The notes under the pieces: generated by a model | The model's database searches: none | The model's input: only the letters and a program-made list of their open reading frames with translations | What the model was told of the DNA's origin: nothing | Translations under genes and position numbers: made by a program | Shown: piece by piece, positions 20,689 through 32,900 of the stretch | Position numbering within the stretch: the stretch's first letter is position 1 | How the letters are laid out: each line of letters starts with the position of its first letter | NCBI GenBank assembly: GCA_021014325.1 | Contig: CM037459.1 | Coordinates: 19,432,501-19,496,500 of the forward strand | Length of the DNA stretch: 64,000 nt | DNA from: Plazaster borealis | Lineage: Eukaryota > Echinodermata > Asteroidea > Forcipulatida > Labidiasteridae | Reading direction: 5' to 3'

Positions 20689-20774
20689 TGTGGCCGAAAG
20701 GGGGCGTCCTAACATGTCAACAACACAGTCTTTTTGCTGGTCACTCACAGTCACACGCGCAACAGCACACAGCC

Positions 20775-20919
20775 ATGGCGAATTCTTCGGGAAATATCTG
20801 CGTGAAGTTTTCTGAGAAAACTGGACGAACTCGCCTCGATGATGTCGATTTTTCCTCGTTAGTTGGTACTCTTAAGGAACGGGTTTCCCATGCTATTGGT
20901 TTACCATCTTCAGAATTCT
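20775..20919 (+). CDS. UBL7: UBL7 exon 1
   Basis: Residues 1-48, the first half of the ubiquitin-like fold (VKFSEKTG ... LVGTLKERVS). Donor T|GTAAGATT, phase 1. Confidence 0.93.
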
Positions 20920-23900
20920 GTAAGATTTCTTATTAAAGTTTATTTTTGTATTCGTTCCGGCCACATCCGAAATCTGCTTCTTCTTAAAAATCTTATGCTT
21001 ACAACTCTAGTTCTACTTGACTTGTGTGTGTTTTTTGTGTTGTGTACAATACATGGATGATGGTATAAATTACAAAAGATAGATTAATAATATGACAAGT
21101 TCGATTTGTCACAACACATCAACAACATACTTTTTATAGTCATTATCATGTTACTATTTGTATTGTGTATTGTAAAACCAAGCATGACTCGTATCCTCAA
21201 ATACAAATACAAACAAATAGTTTGAAACCCACACAATTTTGGCAAGCAATGAATTACAATACAGCTTCTTTGCATTTGCATATAAAATAAAGTCAAGTTA
21301 TACATGATGTAGGATTGGTTTGGTGTTACTATAATAGTACTGGAAAATACCAGAAAACTACCGGAAAATACAGGAAAACTATAGGAAAACACGAGAAAAC
21401 TACTGGAAAACATTGGAGAAACTTCCTAAATCACACAAAAACTTTGGCAAACAACATGAATAAATATCCAAAGTTATCACTGTTTGCGGTGTGTTTAACT
21501 TCTCCAAGTCGTCTCTTCACTGGGGAGATTTAGCCCACACGCTCTTTTAATTCGCAAGTGTAAATCTGCCTGCATTACGTCAGGCCGGAATTCCATGTGT
21601 CCATCACACGTTGTGCGTAATGCGTGGTGCATTGCATAAGAATGAAAGTACACGCCAAACAATGCACATAGTTCCATGTATCCATAATATGTAGACCTGC
21701 GTTATCCGTAAAAATGATGTGCATTGCCTGTATTTTCATTTTCAAGGATTGTGCACAATGCATTACACACAACACATGATGGACATGAATTTCTGGCCTA
21801 AGATTTTCATAATAGTTTGTTTAAAAACTGTTTCTTCTTCATCCTATTTGCCCAGATAAAGGGAATTCATTAAATTGATGGCTGTCTTATGCCCCTCTTC
21901 AATTCAAGGCGCGGGTAAACAACACACAACGTGTAGCAAATTGCTACTAGCAATGAAAGGAAGGACTTGGAGCAGTTGAAAACAGCTCCCAAACAGAGTG
22001 ATATTGTTTGACCAGATACATGTACTCATGATAATGCGACCAATGTTAGAGAATAGGGCCTAAACCGTATTGCCCGTCACACTGTTTTGAAGTAGTTTTC
22101 CAGTGTTTTCTGATTAATTTCCGGTAGTTTTCTGGTGTTTTCCGGTAATTTTCTGGTGTTTTCTGGTATTTTCTGGTGTTTTCCGGTAGTATAGTAATAC
22201 CCGATTTGTTAACTAAATATCGAGGGTGGGGGGGGGATCGATAAGTGTCAATCTGATCATGGGGATGGAGGTAGAAAATATGATCACTGATTATAAATTG
22301 TATACAAGAACTAGTGCACCAGAAAAATATTTTCAACAGACTTGTACTTGACAGTCAAGAAAGTACATTTGAAGACCACCAAAAATCACCATTGTTTTTT
22401 TGGATTGCTGCAATTAAAATTTAAACAAGTCATGGAAAAGTCGCTGCCAAAAATGCTGTATCGGACTGCCACTTTATCTCCCTTAATTGAGGCCAAATTA
22501 TCTTACATGTACCTGTCCAGAAAGGTTGACAGAATATACACAGAGAACAACAAGCACTTTTCAACTAGTTACAAAGTGACAAAGTCATGAAAAAAAAAGC
22601 CATTTTGGGGGTCTACGGTGGTCTTGGGCCTTTGGGTATGAGGCAGTGTGCGAGAATTCCGGTCGCACGATGAAATGTCCACTTGATTTTTCCTTTTTAA
22701 AGGTCAGTTGCATTTTAGCTACAAATTCCTCAAGAGAAATATTACAAAAGGGGGAAAAAAGGTTGGCAGTCGATTTCAAAGTCATTGAATTTCATTTTAC
22801 GATTTCTGTGATTTAAGACCTTAGGCCTATTTAGTCTATTCTACCTTGTCAATTTTTTCATTGTAAGATTTGTATGAAAATGTTTATTTTGTCCCCGATT
22901 TAAATAGCGATGGTTTACTGTGGTCGAATCCTGCGAGATCAAGATACTTTAAAGCTGTATGGACTAGTGACTGGATGTACTGTACATGCCCTCAGAAAGA
23001 AACTTCCATTGCAAAAATTGCAAGCAGGTAAGAACCTAGTTCAAGCTACAGAGCTATTTTAGATCAGAAATTCAATTGATTGTTTTTGTTGTTGTAATGT
23101 ACATGTAATTATATTTCATCAATTTGTTTTAGTTTTTATTATCACATTCACAATACAGTTCGTTACACACATAGGTGTATGGGTAAAATCAAATAATATT
23201 CTTTATCCCGATGCAAAATTAACATCTGTTATTAAATTGTTGCGGTATGCACTGCTAAAATATAGGATTCAAACTGCCTCTAGCTACCGCTACATTTAGT
23301 GGTAAGACATCCTCTCTAGAATGGCAAAGGTCATGGGTTCGAATACCACCCGAGTAATATACCTAGTGGAATTTTTTCACAGGATTAGGGAGATACTGAG
23401 TCTACAGTGTTTTACACACATCGGTGTATGGGTAAAACCAAATATTCTTTATCCCCGATGCAAATTTAACATCTATTTATTATCATTTCAAATTTTGCTA
23501 CTTTATTAGTATTAGTTTGTATTGAGGGTTTTTGGAGTCCTGGTGTTTGAGTTCACTGTTAAGTGATGTTTGAAGCTACATGTATGCACGGTGTAAATAA
23601 TAATAAGTAAAAATTACAAACAAACGTGCAGGTAAACCATTGTAATTCACTTTATGGAAGAATGTTGGCTCTGAAAAGAGCCATTGGTATTCAGACAAGC
23701 AGAGTACTAGACTTGATTTCAAGTCTGAGCTTGCGGTTATTTCTCTGCATCGGCCACGCAGAATTCCCCCGCAGATTTGCTATCACGCACTCTACTCGCA
23801 ATCTCAGACTTGACCCTCTTGTGTATACGGGATATTCATTTATTCACTACTGACATTTACATAACAACACTGCCAGAGAGATGACCAATCAATCAGGAGA

Positions 23901-26900
23901 CCACAAAACTCCCGTTGGCTGCGTCCATTCCAAATAGGATGAAATCGCTTCAGCTTTTTCTGTAAAATTGAGCCATTGCTTTTATTTTATAGTGCTTTGT
24001 ACGTACAGTACGCTATATATAATTTATACATAAAAGAACACAAGATTTAATCTCAAAATGTTGAAAAATAAACTTGACAAACAACCTGATCCTTACTAGA
24101 CGAAAAATTATGATACCTTTGATTTGAATGGTATCGTCCAAAGATTTTCCCAACGTTTTTTACGTATTTTGAATAAAATAACTAGAATCACTTTGTTTTT
24201 TTGTGTTTCCAAACTTTTAGTTGAATCACCGAGCAGAGAGACAGATTAGTTACATGTGCATCAATGTTGTATTTCCTACTATTATCCCGTGGTATAAACA
24301 GTTATAGTTTGAATGTGCATTTTATTAAGGGCCTTGGAGATTCTGACCAATCAGAGTGTTCCGTCCACTTTTGGACTAATTTGCCATAGGGTGTGTACAA
24401 ACCGACGAACAATGTTCCCAAGTCTGTGATCGTAGGTTCAAGATGGAGGTTTATCCACAAGAGGGCGCTGGTTCAGCCAATAATGTATCGGCTATCAGGA
24501 CGACTAAAAACCACGATCACAGACTTGGAACCAAGTCTAGCAGAGTACTTAAACCGAGCAGAGTTAACTGTTCAAGACCTCAAGACCATACACGACCAAC
24601 GGCTGTCAAAACGTCAAGCAGCATACGTACATGTATGTACATGTATCAACGGCTCTTTTCAGAGCCAACACTCCTTCCAAAATATGTACACTTTTGTTAA
24701 TCCTTGCCAACTTGAAATGGATTGTCTTTGTTTCTTATGCACGTACATGTAACTTCTCCCCCCCCTTTTTTTCTTCACTCTATCTTTTCCAATTTTCTCC
24801 CCTCATCTCCCCTGTAATTTGAAGTACCGGTATATGAGCAATCAGTGATTTACAGCAGTAGCAAGCAATGAACTAGCCAGTTGAACTACTTAATAAAGAG
24901 AATTTTGATTAGTTCTCAGGTGTTTTAACTGGTATTTGGCCAGCGGACCACTGTTAAGGGAGAACACTGCCCTCTAATACTGTTCCCCTAATTTTCTATC
25001 CAATGCTCCATTGTCTTGATTTTTGTTTTATAGTTGCTTTAGTTTTGTATTCTTTATTCCAAAGTTAGGCCTTTGCTATTTTATATTGTCTGTACTTGTA
25101 CTTGTACTTTGAGAATTGGAAAATGAAAAATATTTTTCGAAGTTCATGGTATTGTCATGAGGGGTAGGGTTTGTAATTTAACCCTCCTACTCTTCGTAAC
25201 ATTTTCCAGCGAGTTGACTAACCGTTTGAAACCATTCACCTGTATGGGTTGTGTCCGGTGGCACAACTGGGCACAGAACTAACTGTGTACATTGTGCATT
25301 CACCACATTATCTAACTGCAGGCTGGCATAGTTTATCATTTGAATGATTGATAGTTTATCATTCAACACCAGGGTTAGTTGATATTTAATGGTCAGAAAG
25401 TGGGAGGGTTGACTGTGTACTGTATTTTGCTCTCTTGTTTTATGACAAAAGTTTCAGTCAAGGTAATAATAATAAAATCCTGATGTTTAATCCAGAGCCG
25501 TTGGATGATGTTGCTATCCGTCAGCTGATGACAGCACTACATGCCGCTCTACTCAATCCAGCACACAGACAAGCTGTGAGTAGTACATGTAGGCTTGGAC
25601 TATTTACCCTCGTTGCACGACGCGGACGCACCTCCGCAAAGTGGGCATCTATCTTTTCTGCCATTTTGGGAGTCAATTCGTTCGTGTGACATTTTGACTC
25701 CCAAAATGGCGGACGTGAGTGCACTTCAGGTCGTGAAATGCATGTAGGTCAATATCCGTTGATGTTACGGAGGTTTTTTATCTACATCATGTAAGGCAGG
25801 GTTCTACCCATGCACAAGCTAGTGTATCGGGCTGATACGCGTGAATTCCATGCCGATACGCGCAAATTAGGGCCGATACACAACACAAAATTCATCATTC
25901 TAAGGCCAAACTGGGAGAACCCTGTATTAGGGGCCAAGGGCAAGACAGTTTTTCCTCAGTAAAGGTAACCTATGTTATGAGGGAAATAAAAGTTATAAAG
26001 GATTCTTAAAGGGCACCAAAGCAATGACCAAGGGTTTGCCTCCATGAAGTATCATGGCCTGCAGGGTTAGGACACCAGTGTGGGACATTTATTCACTATC
26101 ATTAAAGTCATGTTTACATTGGATTCACTTCATGAAAAACCTGAAAAAGTCTGATGTGTGTGTTGTACACGTAGATCTTTAACTTCATGTACTCTATACC
26201 TGACCACTTAACATTAATGCTAGGAATTTATTGTGCACTTTTAAACCCATTTTATCAAAGCACCTTACATTATTACTACCCCTGTTCAGTGGGCCTTACT
26301 CACTCCTGAAAACATCTCAACTCTTTTGGAGTATGCAGCAACGGCAGCCAAAATGGGCACACATAATTCACATCAACAATCTCTTCCCTCGTATGTACCC
26401 ATGCACATCTTGGAGATGAGAAGCAATTATAGTTAGTGTCTTGCTCAAGAACACAAGTGTCACGGCTGGGATTCGAACCAACACTCTGATGATTCAGCCA
26501 TCAGAATTTGAGTCTGATGCAGTAGACCACTCGACCACAACACGATACATTGTACCAGCGCATCAAACATAATTATCACTTTCACTTTTTTTGCACCCAG
26601 GTACACAAGATCCTTACAAATTCGGAGACCATCGATAACATCATTGCAGTCACTCCAGGTCTGGCTGTGGACCACATTGCAGTCTGTACGTATTACATTC
26701 CATTCCACTGACTTCATCTAACAAACTAAATTTTAAGACAGAAAAAAATAATAATAAAGAATTGGAAGAAGTGCTCATACCATTGTAAACATTATTGAAA
26801 CTGTTGAATGCAAAATAGAAACTTGCGCAAGTTTAAAACTTGCCCGCACAATTTTTAAACTTGCGCAGCTTTGCGCTAAGCAATACCGTTGATACCAGGG

Positions 26901-29900
26901 CCCAATTTCATAGATCTGCTTTAGCAGAAAAGTATGCTTAACAACTTTCTGCTCAGCAAAAATAAGCTGGATACCAGTCACAGATTGTATATGGTATTTT
27001 GGCTGGTACCCTTTTTCTGGTAAGCATTAACTTTTGTTTGTGCTTAGCTACTTGTTTGTGAAATTAGGAAGACCTTTTTAGAACCAACAAGTTTGTTTTT
27101 ACTATCATTGGCTTAGTTAGTGTGTCAATGAACGAGGGATCAACACAGAAAGGGCCCTCTATCTTCCTTTGAAGCCACAAATATATCAAATTTTCAGAAA
27201 AATATGTTTATTTATTGAACTTTCATTGTAATTCATATTTACAAACCATAACAATTCTTGATTCGTTTGTTTACAGCTATGTTACGTGATCCAGAGCTGC
27301 TGATACAAATTGCCGACGCAGAAAATGTTCGAAGGTCAGTTCTGAAAACTTTTGTGGTTTTTATTTGTCAAATTATTAAGGGTCTAATCTCACATGTTGA
27401 AGATAATTTGAAGCCATTTGCAGCCTCACAGAACCTTAACATTCTTGAGTTATTTTACGACGATCCTTCCTCCAAAAACCCCAAAAATCCAACACCATGG
27501 TAACTCAACACCCAAACTGTTGGACTCTGACTATGTTGGTATGCTTGATCCCATGAGTGATTTACTAGGATCCTTCCTCTAACAAAATCCATAACCAATA
27601 TGGTAACTCAACACCCAAACTGTTAGACTCTGATTATGTTGGTATGCTTGATCCCATGAGTGATTTACGAGGATCCTTCTTCACTTTAACAAAATCCAAC
27701 ACAATATGGCAACTCAACATCCTAACTGTTGAACTCTGATTATGTTGGTATGCTTGATCCCATGAGTGATTTACTAGGATCCTTCCTCTAACAAAATCCA
27801 ACACCATATAGCAACTCAACACCCAAACTATTTGACTTTTATTATGGTGGTATGCCTGATCCATGAGTGATTTACTAGGATCCGTCCTCACTCTAACAAA
27901 ATCCAATACCATTTGGCAAGAAATACAACCTGGAGAATGCTGTGTGCATAGTTATCTGTGTGTATCCGCTCTGAGGCAATTCGTGCGCGCTGCCATTTTA
28001 GCTGTCATTGCATATTGAGCCTTCCCATTGGTTGATCTGGTTAGTTTTGTCATACAGGCATATCACATGACCAGTATTGATACTCTGTGTCCACGGCTGA
28101 CATAGAGGGCTTGCACAGCAGAGACAGACGTCAATTAAACTCAGCATTCTCTCTGCTCTGTTTCTATGTCCAGATCCATGTAAAGCGTAGTGCAGTCCTC
28201 AGTCCAACAGAATCAAACAAGTTAATTTTTGATGTATTGTGGATTTTAAGGTGAACGTACTACATCAGTGCCTAATGGATTATATTGGAAACACATGCAA
28301 CATTTGCCTCTGGGTTTTTTTCAACAGAATTGTCCGTGCTCATCCAGCCATTGGTCACGCCGTGATGCACATTGCTGCGTCAGTCAATGAGGAGGGAGCA
28401 CAGAGCGAAAGGAACAGGGGCACTGACGCTGGAGCAAGTAAGTCCTTAAAGTACAAGTAAAGATAAGACAACATCATGCCAGGTCTCATTTTATGCAATC
28501 TTCACTGGCTTCCAATAGAATTTAGAACCATTTACAAACTCATGATCTTAACCTACCGCTCAATACATGGTACCACACCATCATATTTATCTCAACTCAT
28601 CAGTCCTTATAACTCCAGTCGAGCTGGTCTTCGTTCAGCAAGTCAACATCTTTTGACTGAACGGAGAACTTATCAGTCCTCGGGAGATAGATGAAAGTTC
28701 TGTATCGCTGCCCCTCGTCTTTGAAACAGCCTTCCTCACAAAATTCACTCAATTTCATCCCTTAACTCTTTCAAAACTTTCCTCAAAACCCACCTCTTGA
28801 CAGTTGCGTGCAATAGCACAGTTTAATTTAAATGGTCCGCTGGCCAAATGCCAGTTGAAACGGCGGCAGACCAGCTGAAACACCTTGCCAAGTGGTCCGG
28901 CTGGCCAGTCAAAAATGTGCCGTGAAACGCTCAACACATAACGATCACGATGTACATGTACACAACGCACGATCGTGCGACACACCGTTTCCAATTTACA
29001 GGCTTGTAGTCTTTTATTTTGTTACTTTGCGTGCGACAATAAATGCAATAACCATTGAACGCTAGAGGGCGTTTTAGAACAATTCAATAGCGCGAGAGTA
29101 AACGCCCTCTATTGGTGAAATTACAACATTGTCGTTGCTGGTACGCACGCAAATTCTGTCGGCAGCATGGTCAACGGCGCACAGTTCCGTGGAAATTTTA
29201 GGTTGTTTACAAAAAACTACAGAACGTCTGTATAGGCTTACAAAAAATGACCAATTAAGGATGCTCTGGATGAACAAAAAGAGTATTTTATGGTATAATG
29301 TAAGATTTTCTCTTCTTGATTTTGTTTTGTTGTTTTAGGGGGTTTACTTTGCGGGGTGATTGAAGGACTGCTATTGTCTACAGCGATCGTGCGTACACTA
29401 ACCCTCCTTCTTCGGTACCGGTACCGTAGATTAATGACAATCATCAATAACAAGTTCATGGTTTTTTTTATCAAGTCCGTTTTAAAGTTATTTGTTTTTA
29501 ATTAACCACAAGCATTTTCTTTCATAAAAAAGTACTTGTCCCATGGAATTACTTGCTGTCTTTGGATACTGAAACCATCATCTATGAACTGAAACTATCC
29601 AAAGATCATTTCCAATTTGCTTCTGATAAATCTCACCTGTGTTAAGTTAAGTTATTAATATTATTTTTCATTTAATAATAATGACAACAAAATTGTTACG
29701 CCATCAACAAGTAAACGTACTCCTTACGAACACAATAACTGTCTTAACATAATGAAGTATGGCTATCAATGTATAGTTAACTTGACGTTGCAATTCATTG
29801 AATTGAAATAGCGATGATCGAAAATCAGGATATTGTTTCAATCATATCAGTATGAAAAATGTTACAAAAAAACTGACGGACCAGTCAAAAACCTTGCGGA

Positions 29901-32900
29901 CCAGTTAAAAATCAAGCCAACTGGTCCTGCTGGCTAGTTGAAAAAGACGTGTAGGCTGTGGCTATTATGTACATGTATGCTGTACCGATCCATTTTTTGT
30001 CATTTGTAGATGTCCTGTGACAGTGTTTTCCTCCATTACTGAGATGATATCAAAACAAATCATATTGCAGGAGCCTGCTTGCATAGTTCATCTATCATTC
30101 AAACCTCACTGGATGATATTGAATGGTCAGACAGTAGTAAGGTTGACTGTGTACTACTTAGAAGCAATCACCACATGATATCGTATTGCAGGCTGGCAAA
30201 GTTTATCCATCCTTCAAAACCACATTGGATAATATTGAATGGTCAGACAGTAGGAGGGTTAACTGTGTACTGTGTAGATGCATTCACCACATGCAGTGTT
30301 CTCCAACCTATAGAAAAGACGTGGGGCACCGCCACGCTTTCTGCGGCGCGCGCCACACTTTTATAATCGCCGCTAAGCTTTTAAAAAAAATAAATAAACA
30401 AATAAATAAATTGGTACCAATAAATTAAATTAAATTGGTTTTTATTTCAAGTAAGTGTTTAAAAAACCAGTATTTTACTTTGTGTTCTTAAAAACTGTAA
30501 AAATATTTCCTCAAAAAAGTCTGAGGAAAGTGGCCAGGATTTACCTTAGAATGCACCACAGCATGCCCCCCGGACCCCACGCCGTAGGGGCTTTGCGCTT
30601 CGCGCTCGCATTGTACGTACCCCTTCGCAGTTTTCACCACACCAAGCACCAACCTTTAATTTTCAAAGTTGGAGAACACTGCACATGATATCATATTGCA
30701 GGCTGGCATAATTTATCCATCATTCAAAACAACAGTGGGTGATATTGAATGGTCGGACAGTAAGAGGGTTAACTGTGTACTGCATTGATGCATTCACCAC
30801 ATGATATCATATTGCAGGCTGGCACTGTTTATCTATCCTTCAAAACCACACTGAATGATATTGAATCAGACAATAGTAGGAATAATGAAGTCTCTATTCA
30901 GCTTTCTCACATATTTCATATTGGTCTGATTTTTTTCCTTGTAGGTTCATTATTACCTGATATATCTGATGATGAAATGGACACATCTGCTGATGTAAGT
31001 TGATTCAATTTCTTTCTCATGGTTTTGTAAAACTCTTTAAAAGAGTTTGTCCTGGTCTTGTGTTTGTTAAGTATTTTATCGTCACACAAGACTGTCCGTT
31101 AGAAAAGACATTTGATTGTCTGTTAAGTGTGTTTATTAATTTGTCCTACAGGCTGTATGAACTTTATTCATGATAGACCATTACACACAGTGCTTAGCAA
31201 ATATCTGACCCAAAATAGCATGTTGATCACTTGCCAGTGTTGCAAAAGTTTGTCTCCACTGGTAGAAAATGGCATTGGACCTTTCTCTATTTAGCTTCAG
31301 ATTTATAGCTAAATTGCCTGAATTTAGGATTGGTGTTCCGTAAAAGTGGTTGAATGGAAGTCTTTATAACACACCTCTTGCTAGTTCTGTATTCTGGTTG
31401 GCTGAAACACGGTCATGTGGGGTTAACTAATATAGACTAGTGCATGAGATAAGCGCCACCGTGAACTAAGCGGGCATCAAGACACCGCGTGTGCGTAATA
31501 ATTTGCGGGAAATAGTTCCCGAACCGGGCAATATACTTAAAATCTTTGACTGGTTAGAGTACAGCGCCCTCTCATGATGTGAACATTGAACAGCAATTAA
31601 AAAAACTGAATCTGGGGAAACTAAACCAGTTCCTTTAATTGTTGAATTGATTAAATGATTCAATGGCTTGTGAGTTAATTGTTGAATTAAAACAGACTAG
31701 TTATGAAAACCTGAAAAGTTTCTTTTCCTTTTCACATTTAGACCGAGGTGTGTTATAAAAGATATGGACTGGCCTAATTCCATCACTAGTGCACATCTAT
31801 CCCCCTTGGGCCTGTGAGTGACCAGAAGAAGGACCTATTAATAGGTCCCTCTTTTGGTCCCTCGAGGGGATAGACGAGCTCTAGTGACCTCATCGCCAGT
31901 CAATATGTGTATTATTATTATGTAGCAAACTCTCTCTTAACACTGTAGTTCTGCATTAGAAAAGGGCGCCCTCAGTGTTCAATGCTCAGAGCAGATAATT
32001 TTGTTTTGTGATGCCTGAATGCAGTATCAGATACTACACTCATTTTTTTCTGTATGTGGTTCTTCTCAAGTAATTCATTATACAGGCCTGTACAATATCA
32101 GGGTTTTTCCTTATTTCCTGATTTTTTGTTGATCTTCCACCACCTCAAGATTTTCTTGTAAGAGGTGAAGTTGCCATCACGAGATCACTGGGAAGAATTT
32201 CTACCCATGTTGAATGTTAAGTAGCTCCTCGCACAAGTTTTAAACTTGTGGGCTTAAGTTTCAAACTACCGCACGCAGGTTTCAAACTGGCGCGAGCCAA
32301 ATATGCGACCTAGCATTTTAAATTGGGCTGTGAAATTTGCACGCTCAGCGCAATCATCTGATACCGCCAACTTTTGACTCAATTTCCTCAGGCCATGTTG
32401 AAACATTCCTCAACTGGAATTTCATCTTTGAGAGGGCAAGGCCATTTTTATTTTGCAAATGGCACTTCCATTGGAAAATCTTAAAGTCTATGAGAAACTT
32501 TCGGACAGGCGCCAAGGCCAAGACCAGGGGCAACAGAGGCCATGGCCTCCGTGGCCTCAAATGTAATTTCAAATAGTGAATGGACTACACAGTGAATTGA
32601 GTCTTTGTTTCAGAATGTTTCTGTATCAGCTTACACCATTCAAAACGATTTAGGGAATCGACTCTGTACCTTTGTTCTCATCACCATTACCCCTTGAGCC
32701 CTTATACTGAGTGGATTCTTTCAATTTTATGTGTTTCAAAAAAGCTAGACATCCTCGCCCTCTCTTAATGCAATTAGGAAGTCAATGATCAATAGCCTTT
32801 CCTAACTCCGGTCCATGAATCTTGGACCGGAACGTTTGACCCCAGCGTATGTCAAGAGTGTTGAGGTATGGAGTGGCGCAACTGCTCTCATAGTGAGTGA

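Larger units (their letters stand above)
20258..20774. promoter_or_regulatory. Divergent HSP70/UBL7 promoter with three heat-shock elements
   Basis: 517 bases separate the two start codons. In order they hold the HSP70 5' leader (about 20258-20450), a TATA box, three perfect HSEs, a CRE and a G-run (20640-20660). Only the HSP70 side has a good TATA box. The UBL7 start lies 87 bases from the rightmost HSE, so both genes could respond to HSF1. Individual sites are listed separately. Confidence 0.85.
23028..25495 (+). other. UBL7 intron 2
   Basis: Contains two histone-type stem-loops in opposite orientation (23667-23682 and 24651-24666), an inverted repeat at 24418-24535 and a solo AACCCTCC MITE at 25180-25420. 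A B-box-like GGGTTCGAATACC near 23335 marks another tRNA-derived remnant. Open frames at 24393-24752 and 23626-23853 have no recognisable similarity. Confidence 0.8.

Noticed and set aside
20688..20774. In-frame upstream ATG extending UBL7 by 29 residues
   Set aside because: It overlaps heat-shock element 3, the added residues show no similarity to UBL7, and the ATG at 20775 has a better context.
24393..24752. 119-codon frame ending past a histone-type stem-loop, considered as a histone-like gene
   Set aside because: No histone fold motif, the stem-loop lies inside the frame, and the same stem-loop occurs in other repeat copies.
28476..28694. Possible small gene with LHWLP motif
   Set aside because: It is the end of a LINE reverse transcriptase frame with a stop and a frame change, recorded as a pseudogene.
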